Translations under genes and position numbers: made by a program
In this document: positions 1-8,647 of the stretch, piece after piece
How positions within the stretch are numbered: position 1 is the stretch's first letter
How the letters are laid out: every line of letters starts with the position of its first letter
Source: Rossellomorea aquimaris
Lineage (GTDB): Bacteria > Bacillota > Bacilli > Bacillales > Bacillaceae_B
Direction: 5' to 3'
DNA length: 64,000 bases
Assembly: GCF_001877785.1 (NCBI RefSeq)
Contig: NZ_MINN01000085.1
Span: 310,001 to 374,000 of the forward strand
Notes under the pieces: model-generated
Databases searched by the model: none
Told to the model about the DNA's origin: nothing
Seen by the model: only the letters and a program-made list of their open reading frames with translations

Positions 1-41
1 GGCTTTTTGTTAGAATATACTTTTGGATAGTCAGTTCTTTA

Positions 42-375
42 CAGCGGTTGATTGGAGTGCAAGACGAAGACTCCTGCGGGAAGAGTAGCTAATAAGAAAA
101 GCGGAAGGGCTTTGCTCAGAGGCGGTTTGGCTTATGACATGTGCCTCTAAGCCCTGCAGCTGGACAATAGAAAAGCGGAGGCGGCTTGCTCAGCCCCGAC
201 AAGCATAAGATGAATGGGCCGGAAAGGCGTTTTTTGCCTTTTTGGTCCATTTATCTTATGACCTCGAGGGGCTAGCCGCCGGAGCTGGACATGTGAGACC
301 CCGCAGGAACGCAGAGACGAGGAGGCTCACGGGCTACCCGAGGAAAGCGTAGTCTTGCACGGAAATCATTAGCGA
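42..375. repeat. Modular palindromic repeat, copy 1 (with modules A and B)
   Basis: A left end reading AGCGGTTGATTGGAGTGCAAG and a right end containing GTCTTGCACGGAAATCA form imperfect terminal inverted repeats (GTGCAAGAC/GTCTTGCAC). Between them lie two extra hairpin modules. A shortened module A (97-165) opens with AAAAGCGGAAGGGC, and module B (171-290) opens with AAAAGCGGAGGCGG; both end in AGCTGGAC. The flanking GTGAGACC and GGAGGCTCAC of the basic element resume after module B. The same architecture recurs at 30250 and 44882, and the basic form without modules at 2916 and 40647. There is no coding potential. This is MITE/REP-like by appearance; the mobility mechanism is unknown. Confidence 0.85.
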
Positions 376-441
376 TATAAAGAACCTACACTAGTTTTTT
401 CTCAGCTATTTTATGGCTCAAATCAGTTGATACCTGATGAA

Positions 442-469
442 TTGGAAGGATTCTTTCGTAAAAGATAAT
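442..469 (+). promoter_or_regulatory. Possible sigma-A promoter for the PPEP-like protease
   Basis: TTGGAA (442-447), a 16-nt spacer and GATAAT (464-469) lie about 50 nt before the start codon at 524. This is a reasonable but not strong match to the housekeeping consensus, seen by eye only. Confidence 0.35.
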
Positions 470-523
470 CTAATAGTATGGTAGAATAGTAAGTAGAACT
501 GTCGTTAATGGAGGTTCTCTTAC

Positions 524-1216
524 ATGAAACGTGCATCCATCATTCTCGTCCTGATCGTAGCTTCTCTGATCGTCTGGAAGCAGACACAGGCAAATTACAG
601 CGGTATTCTTTTAAAGCATTCTTCCATTAAAACCGCCATGAAATTAAATTCAGAAGAACAGCTGGAGAACATTGTCCTGCTGCCGGAAACAGATTTTGAT
701 AAAAGTGAAGCGAGGGGCATCATCAGCAGGCTTGATCATATTCCACGCCATTTACTCAGTGCTGTCGATAATCAAGAGATAAAAGTCCGTTTATTCGAAA
801 GGAATTTAACGGATTTTTCTACTACCAGTCACTTAAAAGGCGTGACGCCAAGAGGATATACGAATAAGGATACGACCTGGGACGATGTTCCCGGGATAGG
901 AGGTTCCAAACTCGTCCTGGTAAAGATCGGACATAGCGAAAAAGGAAAAGGGCATGATTCCGTGAACCTGGAATTACATGAACTTGCCCACAGCATTGAT
1001 CGATATGTTATCAACGATCCCTACTCGGATATGGCGTTTACACATATATGGAAAAAAGAGGCGCCTCTTTTATTTCCTGGTCAATCTTACTTCATAGATT
1101 ACCAGGAAGAGTATTTTGCTGAAACATTTGCTTTATATTATTTAAGCAAAGATTCAAGGAATCTATTGAAAAGAAAGGCTCCATCTACGTATCAATATTT
1201 TAAATCATTGGGTTGA
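524..1216 (+). CDS. Membrane-anchored PPEP/anthrax lethal factor-like zinc metallopeptidase
   Basis: 230 residues. Residues 5-18 form an uncleaved-looking N-terminal membrane anchor, so the catalytic part should sit outside the cell. The zinc signature HELAH is at 152-156 inside LELHELAHSID. A second acidic cluster (EEYFAETFALYY, Glu195-Glu200) lies about 45 residues later, the place where M34-type peptidases (anthrax lethal factor catalytic domain, Pro-Pro endopeptidases PPEP-1/PPEP-2) carry their third zinc ligand. Family members cleave host kinases or, for the PPEPs, proline-proline bonds in surface proteins. Which substrate this one uses cannot be read from sequence. The RBS GGAGG lies just upstream of the ATG. 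It stands alone between a repeat and thyA. Confidence 0.75.
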   Translation: MKRASIILVLIVASLIVWKQTQANYSGILLKHSSIKTAMKLNSEEQLENIVLLPETDFDKSEARGIISRLDHIPRHLLSAVDNQEIKVRLFERNLTDFSTTSHLKGVTPRGYTNKDTTWDDVPGIGGSKLVLVKIGHSEKGKGHDSVNLELHELAHSIDRYVINDPYSDMAFTHIWKKEAPLLFPGQSYFIDYQEEYFAETFALYYLSKDSRNLLKRKAPSTYQYFKSLG

Positions 1217-1244
1217 CTCTCAATGATGATCGAGTACACAATTA

Positions 1245-1267
1245 AGCAGAAGGTATATCCTTCTGCT
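1245..1267 (+). terminator. Hairpin between protease gene and thyA
   Basis: AGCAGAAGG and CCTTCTGCT form a perfect 9-bp stem with a 5-nt TATAT loop. No T-run follows, so it may be a weak terminator or an mRNA stabiliser in the thyA leader. Confidence 0.45.
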
Positions 1268-1307
1268 ATACATAACGAAATTTATATTCAGCGAAGGAGC
1301 GATGACA

Positions 1308-2264
1308 ATGAAACACGGAGAATTTGCATATCTGGATATGTGCCGTCATGTACTGGACAACGGTTTCAGAAAAGAGGACCGGACAGGGACCGGCACTCTA
1401 TCAGTCTTCGGCTATCAAATGAGGTTTGACTTATCCAAAGGATTTCCGCTTCTGACTACCAAACGGGTGCCTTTCCGGCTGGTGGCAAGTGAATTGCTGT
1501 GGTTCATAAAAGGGGATACAAATATCCGTTATTTGCTGCAGCACAATAACAACATCTGGAATGAATGGGCTTTTAAGAACTGGGTGGAGAGCAGTGAATA
1601 TTCAGGCCCGGACATGAAGGATTTCGGATTGAGAAGCCAGAATGATGAGGAGTTCAATAAACTGTATCAAAGGGAAATGGAGCACTTTAAAGAGCGTATC
1701 CTTAATGACGATGAGTTTGCAAAGAAATTTGGTGACCTGGGACCGGTTTACGGCAAGCAATGGAGGGCATGGGAAACGACTTCAGGCGGGGCAATTGATC
1801 AGTTGAAGGACTTGATCGAACAGATAAAGGTCAATCCTGACTCAAGACGTTTGATCTTATCCAGCTGGTCACCGGAATTCGTCCCGATGATGGGACTGCC
1901 GCCATGTCATACCCTGTTTCAATTTTACGTCGCGGATGGTAAATTGAGCTGTCAGCTTTACCAGCGCAGCGGGGATATCTTCCTCGGAATCCCTTTCAAT
2001 ATAGCAAGCTATGCACTGTTGACCCACTTGATCGCCCATGAATGCGGCCTTTCTGTAGGGGACTTTGTCCATACAATTGGGGATGCGCACATATATACCA
2101 ATCATATTGACCAAATCACCACACAGCTTGACCGTGAACCTAGGGCATTTCCAAAGCTTTCACTGAACAGCGATGTCGAATCGGTGTTTGATTTTGAAAT
2201 GGAAGACATTGAATTGGAAGGATACGACCCTCATCCCTCCATTAAAGCACCGGTTGCTGTTTAA
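1308..2264 (+). CDS. thyA: Thymidylate synthase
   Basis: 318 residues. Converts dUMP to dTMP using methylene-tetrahydrofolate in the cytoplasm. The nucleophile sits in LPPCHT (Cys200 in this numbering), with the folate and dUMP motifs RTGTGT near the N-terminus, [24 protein letters not shown] and [10 protein letters not shown] segment of about 50 residues (roughly 88-140) matches the insertion of the long, Lactobacillus casei-type ThyA rather than the short E. coli-type form. ATG 1308 is preferred over ATG 1302 because AAGGAG at 1294-1299 is then 8 nt away. Followed 47 bp later by dfrA, which regenerates the tetrahydrofolate it consumes; the pair is very likely one transcript. Confidence 0.97.
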   Translation: MKHGEFAYLDMCRHVLDNGFRKEDRTGTGTLSVFGYQMRFDLSKGFPLLTTKRVPFRLVASELLWFIKGDTNIRYLLQHNNNIWNEWAFKNWVESSEYSGPDMKDFGLRSQNDEEFNKLYQREMEHFKERILNDDEFAKKFGDLGPVYGKQWRAWETTSGGAIDQLKDLIEQIKVNPDSRRLILSSWSPEFVPMMGLPPCHTLFQFYVADGKLSCQLYQRSGDIFLGIPFNIASYALLTHLIAHECGLSVGDFVHTIGDAHIYTNHIDQITTQLDREPRAFPKLSLNSDVESVFDFEMEDIELEGYDPHPSIKAPVAV

Positions 2265-2311
2265 TCGTATGCAGCTCCAATCTTATAATTGGAATTGAAA
2301 GGGGATAAGTA

Positions 2312-2797
2312 ATGATCTCATTTATCGTAGCAATGGACTCAAAGTCAGCAATCGGAAAAAACAATGAACTTCCCTGGCACCTGCCGGCTGACCTGGCTTT
2401 CTTTAAAAAAACGACAATGGGAAAACCGATCATCATGGGGAGAAAAACCTTTGAATCAATCGGCAGGCCACTCCCTGGAAGAGAGAATATTGTGATCACA
2501 AGAGATAAAGATTTTGTGGCCGAGGGATGTAATGTTATACATGACCTGAAGAAGATAACTCAACTTGGTGCAGGTCAGGAGGAAGAAATCTTTGTGATTG
2601 GCGGAGCCGAGATTTTTAATGAGATGCTTCCTTATGCAGACCGTCTTTATGTTACCAAAATAGAGGAAGAATTCGATGGTGACACTTTCTTTCCTCCCTT
2701 TGATAAAGAAGAATGGGAACTGAAAAGCAAGGAAAAAGGCCCTAAAGATGACAAAAACCCATACGATTATTACTTTATGACATATGACCGAAAGTAA
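2312..2797 (+). CDS. dfrA: Dihydrofolate reductase
   Basis: 161 residues, typical DHFR length. Reduces dihydrofolate to tetrahydrofolate with NADPH, recycling the cofactor oxidised by ThyA. Visible motifs are the N-terminal AMDSKSAIGKNNELPWHLP with the Met20-loop region, the substrate-binding Asp in LPADLAFF, the NADPH-binding GKPIIMGRKTFESIG, and GGAEIF near residues 100-110. An AAAGGGGATAAGT RBS precedes the ATG. It closes the thyA-dfrA operon ahead of a strong terminator. Bacillus subtilis has the same thy-dfr adjacency. Confidence 0.96.
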   Translation: MISFIVAMDSKSAIGKNNELPWHLPADLAFFKKTTMGKPIIMGRKTFESIGRPLPGRENIVITRDKDFVAEGCNVIHDLKKITQLGAGQEEEIFVIGGAEIFNEMLPYADRLYVTKIEEEFDGDTFFPPFDKEEWELKSKEKGPKDDKNPYDYYFMTYDRK

Positions 2798-2838
2798 AAG
2801 AAGAACACAGTCAAAAATGTGTCTTAGTTTAATTAAAA

Positions 2839-2875
2839 ACCGCACGAATTAGGATGCAAATTCGTGCGGTTTTTT
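2839..2875 (+). terminator. Intrinsic terminator of thyA-dfrA
   Basis: ACCGCACGAATT pairs perfectly with AATTCGTGCGGT (12 bp, 8-nt loop) and is followed by TTTTT. A palindromic repeat element begins 40 nt downstream. Confidence 0.93.
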
Positions 2876-2915
2876 AGTCATGTTCAATGTACTTTTTATT
2901 GTTTTCAGCTCTTTC

Positions 2916-3049
2916 CAGCGGTTGATTGGAGTGCAAGACGCAGACTCCTGCGGGAAAAGCGTGTTAGGTGAGACCCCGCAGGCGAAAAGCCGAGGAGGCT
3001 CACCAACCGCCCGCGGAAAGCGAAGTCTTGCACGGAAATCAATAGCGGT
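2916..3049. repeat. Modular palindromic repeat, copy 2 (basic form)
   Basis: Basic element of about 134 bp with no inserted modules. The left end is AGCGGTTGATTGGAGTGCAAG and the right end is GTCTTGCACGGAAATCAATA. Internal complementary blocks GACTCCTGCGGG / CCCCGCAGG and GTGAGACC / GGCTCACC can form alternative stems. It lies between the dfrA terminator and the convergent hemolysin III gene. Confidence 0.85.
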
Positions 3050-3122
3050 ATTTAAGGCTTATGCTATAACTGTTGGCCTTTAAGTGAGAATATTTTAGTT
3101 TTGTTCCAGGCACTTTTTTAAT

Positions 3123-3761
3123 TTAAACATAAAGCAAAATACAAAAATACATACATCCGCTTCCAGCAAGGACAAATAAATGCCAGATTGCATGGTTGTA
3201 GGGAAGCTTATTCCATACATAGAAGATGGCGCCTACCGAATACAGGATGCCTCCGGCTAGCAGCAGGGAGAACCCAGCCCCGGAAAGACTGAAATAAAGC
3301 GGCTTTACGGCGATGATCACAAGCCATCCCATAACCAGATAAAAAAGGGTGGAGACCACCTGATACCGGTCGACGAAATAGCATTTGAATACCACTCCCG
3401 CTACGGCAAGCCCCCACACGATCCCGAAAAGGGTCCAGCCAAGAGCACCCCTTACACTCACAAGCATGAACGGAGTATATGTCCCTGCAATTAAGATATA
3501 AATAGCCGAGTGATCAAGGACGGCGAACAGGTTCTTTGCCTTAGAGGGTTTAAAGCTGTGGAGCAGGGTAGAAAATAAGTAAAGAAGGATCATGGATGCC
3601 CCGAATATGGAAAAACTGACAATATGCCACGGCGAACCTCTGTCTATGGATATGATGATCAGCATGACCAATGCAGGGATGCTTAGTATAAAGCCGATGC
3701 CATGGGTGATGGCATTGGCAAGTTCCTCTTTCCAATTTGAATAATCAAAGTCATATGTCAA
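3123..3761 (-). CDS. yplQ: Hemolysin III / PAQR-family membrane protein (YplQ-like)
   Basis: 212 residues with about seven hydrophobic segments. Family signatures are present: NAITHG near residue 17-22, LLHSF, LDHSAIYILIAGTYTPF around 82-98, and a C-terminal HAIWHLFVLAGS whose histidines align with the metal-binding histidines of the PAQR fold. Function in Bacillus is unsettled; Bacillus cereus hemolysin III has pore-forming activity when expressed elsewhere, while the fold resembles ceramidase-like hydrolases. B. subtilis yplQ is also close to the thymidylate/DHFR genes, which supports orthology. Transcribed convergently towards dfrA. Confidence 0.88.
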   Translation of the reverse strand: MTYDFDYSNWKEELANAITHGIGFILSIPALVMLIIISIDRGSPWHIVSFSIFGASMILLYLFSTLLHSFKPSKAKNLFAVLDHSAIYILIAGTYTPFMLVSVRGALGWTLFGIVWGLAVAGVVFKCYFVDRYQVVSTLFYLVMGWLVIIAVKPLYFSLSGAGFSLLLAGGILYSVGAIFYVWNKLPYNHAIWHLFVLAGSGCMYFCILLYV

Positions 3762-3944
3762 AAGAACACACCCTTTCTGACGAACAGTAAATGTTGTGTA
3801 TTAATCGTAATCCTCTTTACCAAAATCTGCAACCGTTTTGCAAAAGATATTGTTTTTAAGAGTGGTTTGGATTACTCTCTTTTTAAGAATAGGGATGTTG
3901 AATACGGTAATAGGAGAAACAAATATTGCAGAGGTGATAAATCT

Positions 3945-4598
3945 ATGTGTGGAAGGTTTTCTCTTTCGACGCCGCTTGAAGAATTAGTAAACCAGTTTTT
4001 GATTGATGAATTCATCGAAGAAACTTCACCGAGATACAATGTGGCCCCGTCCCAAAAAGTACTGTCGCTTATTTCCAAGAACGGTGTAAGAAAGGCAGGG
4101 GAAACGTTGTGGGGCCTTGTTCCGGGCTGGGCAAACACGCATAATTGGAAACCATTGATCAATGCGCGCAGTGAAACATTATTGGATAAACCAAGTTTTC
4201 GCTCATTGGTGCACAAAAGAAGAATGGTCATTTTTTCGGATGGATTTTATGAATGGAGAAAAGGGAGAGATGGCAAAATTCCGGTGCGCTTCCTTCTCAA
4301 GAGTGAGGAACCATTTGTTTTTGCCGGACTATGGGACAGGACAAGTGATGGAAAGGTTACATCAACCATCCTTACGACAAAGGCAAATGACGTGGTCGAT
4401 CCAGTTCATGACAGGATGCCGGTCATGCTGAAAAATAATGATGATATTGAGAAATGGCTGGATACGGACAAATATCCGTTTGAAGAAGCTTCAACACTAT
4501 TAAGATCATATCCCGGGGATGAAATGAAGAGCTATGAGGTTTCGATGATGGTAAATTCGCCAAAAAACGATAGTAAAGAATGTATCCGCCCTGCTTGA
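3945..4598 (+). CDS. SRAP-family abasic-site DNA-crosslinking protein (YedK/HMCES-like)
   Basis: 217 residues. SRAP proteins use the amino-terminal cysteine, exposed after Met removal, to form a stable thiazolidine crosslink with abasic sites in single-stranded DNA. The start at 3945 (GAGGTG RBS, 8-nt spacing) gives MCGRF, placing the catalytic Cys at residue 2; a longer upstream reading would bury it. Other conserved positions are Asn32 (YNVAPSQ), Glu103 (GFYEW) and His155 (DPVHDRMP). Bacillus homologues include YoqW/YoaM-type proteins. It stands alone, which fits its general role in protecting replication forks. Confidence 0.93.
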   Translation: MCGRFSLSTPLEELVNQFLIDEFIEETSPRYNVAPSQKVLSLISKNGVRKAGETLWGLVPGWANTHNWKPLINARSETLLDKPSFRSLVHKRRMVIFSDGFYEWRKGRDGKIPVRFLLKSEEPFVFAGLWDRTSDGKVTSTILTTKANDVVDPVHDRMPVMLKNNDDIEKWLDTDKYPFEEASTLLRSYPGDEMKSYEVSMMVNSPKNDSKECIRPA

Positions 4599-4694
4599 AC
4601 ACAAATTTTTTCAGTTTTGCAAAATTAGACATCATATGCGCTTCATCCTGAGGTATAATAAGAATACAAACGGGTATAAAAGAGGATTGATACT

Positions 4695-4946
4695 TTGCTG
4701 ACAAAAACCATTGAGTTCAAATCAAAGTATGGAAGGAAAGTCAAAATCTTAGAAGTCCCTGTATTAAAGGAAGACAGCCCGCTCTCCTTCAGAGTAAATC
4801 TGAAATTAAATGCTTTCATAATGAAAATCTCCAAAGACGAATCGAACAGATCGGCATTCAGTTTCAGGGAACATCTGAAGAAAACAATGAAATGGTCCGA
4901 TTATGAACAAATTTACCACAATACAGAGTTGAAAAATAATGCATGA
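4695..4946 (+). CDS. ypmP: DUF2535 family protein, YpmP-like
   Basis: 83 residues, rich in Lys and Glu, with no membrane segment. It reads as a DUF2535/YpmP protein by length and position: in B. subtilis ypmP lies upstream of ypmR-ypmS and msrA/msrB, the same order as here. The start is TTG at 4695 with AGAGGA 8 nt upstream; no in-frame ATG gives a comparable start. Function unknown. Confidence 0.8.
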   Translation: MLTKTIEFKSKYGRKVKILEVPVLKEDSPLSFRVNLKLNAFIMKISKDESNRSAFSFREHLKKTMKWSDYEQIYHNTELKNNA

Positions 4947-5083
4947 CCACCTGCGCTGAATCCACTCTGGATCCAGCCTTTTTCTTTTCTGGGAACGTAA
5001 ACACCATCAATTGATAAAATCTATTTAATTCCTGACTCGTAAACGTTATAATACAAGGGATATGGTAGAAGGATGTGGCTAAG

Positions 5084-5926
5084 TTGAGCAAAATAAAAAT
5101 CGTTACAGATTCAACAGGAGATTTAACAGAAAAAGAAATCAATGATTTGGACATTCATGTTGTTCCTCTATCCATCACCATCGATGGGGAAACATATTTA
5201 GATAGGGTTGAACTGAATCCTTCGAGCTTTTTAGAAAAGATGAGGAATTCAAAGGAACTCCCTAAAAGCTCGCAGCCTCCTGCCGGCGCTTTCCTGGAAA
5301 AATACGACGAATTAGGAAAAGATGGATCGATCATACTCTCGATACATATGACCGGCAATATGAGCGGAACTGTAAGGTCGGCAGAATCTGCTGCAGAAAT
5401 GTCTTCTTCACAAGTGAAGGTTGTAGATTCAAGATTCATTTCCAGGGGCCTTGCTTTTCAAGTCATCGAAGCTGCCAAGCTTGCCAAAGCAGGAAAATCG
5501 CTTGAAGAAATCCTGAGCTCGATCGAAGAAATTCGAAATAACACAGATCTATTTGTTGTCGTCGACACATTAGAAAACCTTGTAAAGGGCGGCAGGATCG
5601 GAAAGGGCCGGGCTATGATCGGCTCTTTGCTTAATATCAAACCGATTGCATCACTGGCAGGCGGTGAGTATACCCCGGTTGCAAAGGTACGAAGTCATTC
5701 TCAGGTGGTAAAATACTTAACTTCCCAATTCGTTGATGACGTCAAAGGGAAGACGATCCGGGGTGTCGGCCTGGTACATGCGGATGGAATGAAACTGGCA
5801 CAGAATATTAAAAATAAGATAAAAGAAAAGACCGGGTTTGATGATTTCGAGATAGGGGAAACGACTCCCGTCATCAGCACCCATACAGGAATCGGGGCAA
5901 TCGGGTTTATGTATTATACAGATTAA
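5084..5926 (+). CDS. degV: DegV family fatty-acid-binding protein
   Basis: 280 residues. DegV/FakB-type proteins bind a fatty acid and present it to the kinase FakA for phosphorylation before entry into phospholipid synthesis. Motifs are IVTDSTGDL at the N-terminus, a central SGTVRSA (ligand carboxylate region), VDTLENLVKGGRIG, and the C-terminal HTGIGAIGFMYY. GTG 5075 overlaps the RBS, so TTG 5084 (AAGGA about 9 nt upstream) is the better start and agrees with typical DegV N-termini. A TATAAT -10-like box sits near 5047. Ends at its own terminator. Confidence 0.9.
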   Translation: MSKIKIVTDSTGDLTEKEINDLDIHVVPLSITIDGETYLDRVELNPSSFLEKMRNSKELPKSSQPPAGAFLEKYDELGKDGSIILSIHMTGNMSGTVRSAESAAEMSSSQVKVVDSRFISRGLAFQVIEAAKLAKAGKSLEEILSSIEEIRNNTDLFVVVDTLENLVKGGRIGKGRAMIGSLLNIKPIASLAGGEYTPVAKVRSHSQVVKYLTSQFVDDVKGKTIRGVGLVHADGMKLAQNIKNKIKEKTGFDDFEIGETTPVISTHTGIGAIGFMYYTD

Positions 5927-5933
5927 AACGCAG

Positions 5934-5961
5934 AACGGCGGGGAGATCCTTCGCCGTTTTT
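5934..5961 (+). terminator. Terminator after degV
   Basis: AACGGCG / CGCCGTT stem with an 11-nt loop, then TTT. Confidence 0.8.
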
Positions 5962-6144
5962 GACATTACTGGAAAAATCCTGAATACCTTTTTGATTCAA
6001 ATATACAATTAATAACATATACTACTATATAGGAACTTTCATGATCAGAAAGCAGTTTACAATTCGTTTATGTATTCTTAACAAAGGTTTTACTGATATA
6101 CTGTCGTGATATAATAATATTAAAGTGTAAGCGAGGTGAAGCAG

Positions 6145-6939
6145 ATGAAAAGAATAGCTTTCTTCATGCTTGCTTTTGTTCTTCTATTATCGGGATGTTC
6201 CATGGAAGATGCAGCGGAACATGTGACAAGGGAAGTTTCCTTATGGGATAAAGAGACCCCAAACGAAGACTTCATACCGAAAAATCTAAAAATCGTCTCA
6301 ATCGGGGATTCCCTCACACAGGGAGTAGGCGACAGCACGAAAAGCGGAGGATATGTTCCTTATCTTGAGGATCACCTTGAATCTATGGAAGGTATAAATA
6401 ATGCACAATTCCATAACTACGGGGTTAGGGGAAACCGTACAGATCAGCTGCTGAAACGGTTGAAAGAAGACAAAGTGAAAGAGTCGATCGAAGAATCCGA
6501 TGTCGTCATGATCACTATTGGAGGAAACGATGTCATGAAGATTTTCAGGGAAAATCTATCTCATTTGAGTCTGGAAGTTTTTCAAGAAGAAAAACGCTTG
6601 TATCAAGAAAGGCTTGCTGAAATCATGAAGACGATCAAAAGCTATAATCCGGATGCCGGGGTCGTGCTTGTCGGTCTGTATAATCCATTTAATACATGGT
6701 TCTCTGAAATAGATGAAGTAAATCAAATCATTTCCAATTGGAACAGTGCAAGCGAACAGGTATTGAGCAGCTATGATAAAACGCTCTTTATAAAGATTGA
6801 CGATTTATTTATCGACAGCGGGGATACCCTGCTCTATGAAGATTACTTCCATCCAAATGATGAAGGATATAAATTGATCGCGGACCGAATGTTTGAGACT
6901 CTTTCACAAGGGGAAACAATTGCAAGACTGACCGATTAA
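6145..6939 (+). CDS. ypmR: YpmR-like SGNH/GDSL lipoprotein hydrolase
   Basis: 264 residues. A lipoprotein signal ends in the lipobox LLSGC at about residue 17-21, so the enzyme is tethered to the outer face of the membrane. SGNH blocks are in order: block I GDSLTQGVG (Ser nucleophile), block II region with NYGVRGNRT, block III TIGGNDVM (Asn), and block V YFHPNDEGY (Asp-x-x-His replaced by H-P-N-D order typical of the family). Likely an esterase/lipase or deacetylase acting on envelope material. GAGGTG at 6133-6138 supports ATG 6145. Followed 30 bp later by ypmS, as in B. subtilis. Confidence 0.9.
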   Translation: MKRIAFFMLAFVLLLSGCSMEDAAEHVTREVSLWDKETPNEDFIPKNLKIVSIGDSLTQGVGDSTKSGGYVPYLEDHLESMEGINNAQFHNYGVRGNRTDQLLKRLKEDKVKESIEESDVVMITIGGNDVMKIFRENLSHLSLEVFQEEKRLYQERLAEIMKTIKSYNPDAGVVLVGLYNPFNTWFSEIDEVNQIISNWNSASEQVLSSYDKTLFIKIDDLFIDSGDTLLYEDYFHPNDEGYKLIADRMFETLSQGETIARLTD

Positions 6940-6969
6940 CGATATATAGCCAGAAGAGGAGAAGCTGTT

Positions 6970-7557
6970 ATGAAGAACAAATGGAAGGCAGGGTTTTTTG
7001 CCTTATCAGGAGCGCTGATTGCAGGACTCGTCATATTATTAGTCATGATTTTTGCTCCTGCCGAAAACGATGAATTGCCCTTAAATAAAGATAATACAGA
7101 CAAAGAAGTGGGGTTTGATGTCAGATCGAACAAGCACGACCTGAATCTCATCATTGAACACTATATTGAAGAAGAGGGCCTGAAAGGTCCGGTTGACTAC
7201 GATGTGAAATTAAAAGATGATGTAGAATTACATGGATCTGTGCCTGTTTTTACATCAGACCTGGATTTTAAGCTTACCTTTGAACCCAAGGCACTGGAGA
7301 ATGGGGATATCCTCCTTAAACAGAAATCAATTTCAGTTGGAGCCCTGAACTTGCCTGTATCATATGTTTTGAAGGTCATAAGGGACTCATATAATTTTCC
7401 TGAATGGGTTAAGATTCAGCCGAGTGATGAGTTGATTTACGTGTCACTTCAGGATATGAAACTCAAAAGTGATATTAAAGTGCGTGCAAAGGAATTTGAT
7501 CTGGAAAAAGACAACATCATGTTCCGCTTGTTAGTGCCTGTAGATCAGGCTCAATAA
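6970..7557 (+). CDS. ypmS: YpmS family (DUF2140) membrane-anchored protein
   Basis: 195 residues with one N-terminal membrane segment (about residues 9-27), the rest predicted extracytoplasmic and rich in beta strands. Length, the position directly after ypmR and the DUF2140-like pattern (ELPLNKDN, GSVPVFTSDLDF, SVGALNLPVSYVL) identify YpmS. No enzymatic motif is seen; function unknown. Shares a transcript with ypmR. Confidence 0.87.
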   Translation: MKNKWKAGFFALSGALIAGLVILLVMIFAPAENDELPLNKDNTDKEVGFDVRSNKHDLNLIIEHYIEEEGLKGPVDYDVKLKDDVELHGSVPVFTSDLDFKLTFEPKALENGDILLKQKSISVGALNLPVSYVLKVIRDSYNFPEWVKIQPSDELIYVSLQDMKLKSDIKVRAKEFDLEKDNIMFRLLVPVDQAQ

Positions 7558-7588
7558 AAAAGGATGACCAAAATGGTCATCCTTTTTT
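7556..7588. terminator. Bidirectional terminator between ypmS and DUF4397 gene
   Basis: AAAAAGGATGACC / GGTCATCCTTTTTT perfect stem with a 5-nt loop, with A-run on one side and T-run on the other. It serves the two converging genes. Confidence 0.92.
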
Positions 7589-8330
7589 ATCCTTTTAATA
7601 ATAGAGTTTCGAGTCCGGGTTCACCCTCGGCGAATCCCAGGGCGACAATGGTATATGACTGATTGGCTTTTAAACTTACGCCCGGTATATCCAGCACTTT
7701 ATTTTTTGTACCCGCGATTCTTGCTTCAAGATTAACCGTCATCGGAGTCAGATTTAAATATTCGGTGGCCTGCTTGAACGAAATGTCCGGGAATACTGTG
7801 TCTCCTCCTTTAACACCTATATCGACCGCAGGGGCATCAGGTGAGAGGTGAATAAATTTGATTTTGGTTTCCCCGTTAGGGACGGACGGATCATCTATAT
7901 ATGGAAGCAGCTGCAGTTTATTTGAGGAGCCGACAGCAGCAAGTGTATATACCTTGCCCGGCTCAATTTTAACTTTTTTGCTGATCAGCGTGTTGACGCC
8001 GGTGCCGGCTGGATAGATATCTATGTGATATTTGCCCGCAGGCAGCGTAAGATAATCACTGATATCCTTGAATGCCACATCCCTTAAGACACGGTTGGCA
8101 TTGATATATATATCCACACTTGGTGCATCGGGGACGGCGTGAAGCACTCTGACATAAGCTGGCTGGCTGGAAAGATTCATTTCTCTCTGCTGGGCTTGGA
8201 GGGCAAGATTCATATATTTTAAATGTTTTTGATAATAATGGATATGCATGGAAGGGTTACTGTATTTATAGTATCCCGCCAGTAAATCGTATAATGAAGC
8301 CTTATTTAGGTAATCCTGTTGATTTCTCAT
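7587..8330 (-). CDS. Tandem DUF4397 domain protein
   Basis: 247 residues. Two similar beta-rich repeats are visible: one starts at YVRVLHAVPDAPSVDIY and the second at IKFIHLSPDAPAVDI, each with the VLHA/IHLSPDAPxVD signature of DUF4397. The N-terminal 45 residues are Gln/Tyr-rich and helical, with no signal peptide. AAAGGGGAGAAAGCG on the minus strand puts the start at 8330. DUF4397 proteins are usually surface or spore-associated; without a signal peptide a spore-layer role is possible but unproven. Confidence 0.82.
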   Translation of the reverse strand: MRNQQDYLNKASLYDLLAGYYKYSNPSMHIHYYQKHLKYMNLALQAQQREMNLSSQPAYVRVLHAVPDAPSVDIYINANRVLRDVAFKDISDYLTLPAGKYHIDIYPAGTGVNTLISKKVKIEPGKVYTLAAVGSSNKLQLLPYIDDPSVPNGETKIKFIHLSPDAPAVDIGVKGGDTVFPDISFKQATEYLNLTPMTVNLEARIAGTKNKVLDIPGVSLKANQSYTIVALGFAEGEPGLETLLLKG

Positions 8331-8435
8331 CGCTTTCTCCCCTTTAATCTTTCTCAACACCTTAGAATATGCATATGAAGGAAAATGGTGAAAGTACCCA
8401 TTTTTACATATTCCTCAAAAAAAAGAAAATTTTTC

Positions 8436-8464
8436 TTGAATCATCTGAATTTTTGAGCGATAAT
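8436..8464 (+). promoter_or_regulatory. Sigma-A-type promoter of the leader-rsgA transcript
   Basis: TTGAAT (8436-8441), 17-nt spacer, GATAAT (8459-8464). This predicts transcription starting near 8471, about 26 nt before a short leader ORF. Confidence 0.65.
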
Positions 8465-8496
8465 ATACTTAACTTACAGAAAGCGGGTGATGAGAT

Positions 8497-8586
8497 ATGA
8501 GCAGACAAATGATCAATCAAAAAGCATATCAGTATAAATATGTCTCTGCATGCCAGCATACCGCTTTAACCGGTGATTTAAATTAG
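8497..8586 (+). CDS. 29-residue leader peptide of the rsgA attenuator
   Basis: A short ORF of 29 codons plus TAG, with GGGTGA 6 nt before the ATG and a promoter just upstream. The peptide begins MSRQMINQKAYQYKYVSACQ and ends in GDLN. Its importance is likely the translation event rather than the product: codons 16-21 (8544-8557) are complementary over 14 bp to the left arm and loop of the downstream terminator. The ORF is too short and too specific in layout to be an ordinary gene. Existence is inferred from RBS, promoter and RNA complementarity together. Confidence 0.6.
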   Translation: MSRQMINQKAYQYKYVSACQHTALTGDLN

Positions 8587-8610
8587 TGGTCTTCTTATAC
8601 CCTATGAATG

Positions 8611-8647
8611 AATCCGTTGGCGTGCAGAGCGCTAATGGATTTTTTTA
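8611..8647 (+). terminator. Attenuator terminator upstream of rsgA-type gene
   Basis: AATCCGTTGGCG (8611-8622) pairs over 12 bp with CGCTAATGGATT (8630-8641), two pairs being G-U, with a 7-nt loop and a T-run at 8641-8646. It lies between the leader ORF and the RBS of the GTPase gene. Segment 8616-8629 can instead pair with 8544-8557 in the leader, which would break the terminator. Confidence 0.8.

Noticed and set aside
42..379. Insertion sequence or CRISPR in the repeat regions
   Set aside because: No transposase ORF is present and the spacing is not a regular repeat-spacer array; they are hairpin repeats.
1223..1429. 68-codon frame over the thyA start
   Set aside because: Out of frame with the conserved ThyA N-terminus, no RBS, no family resemblance.
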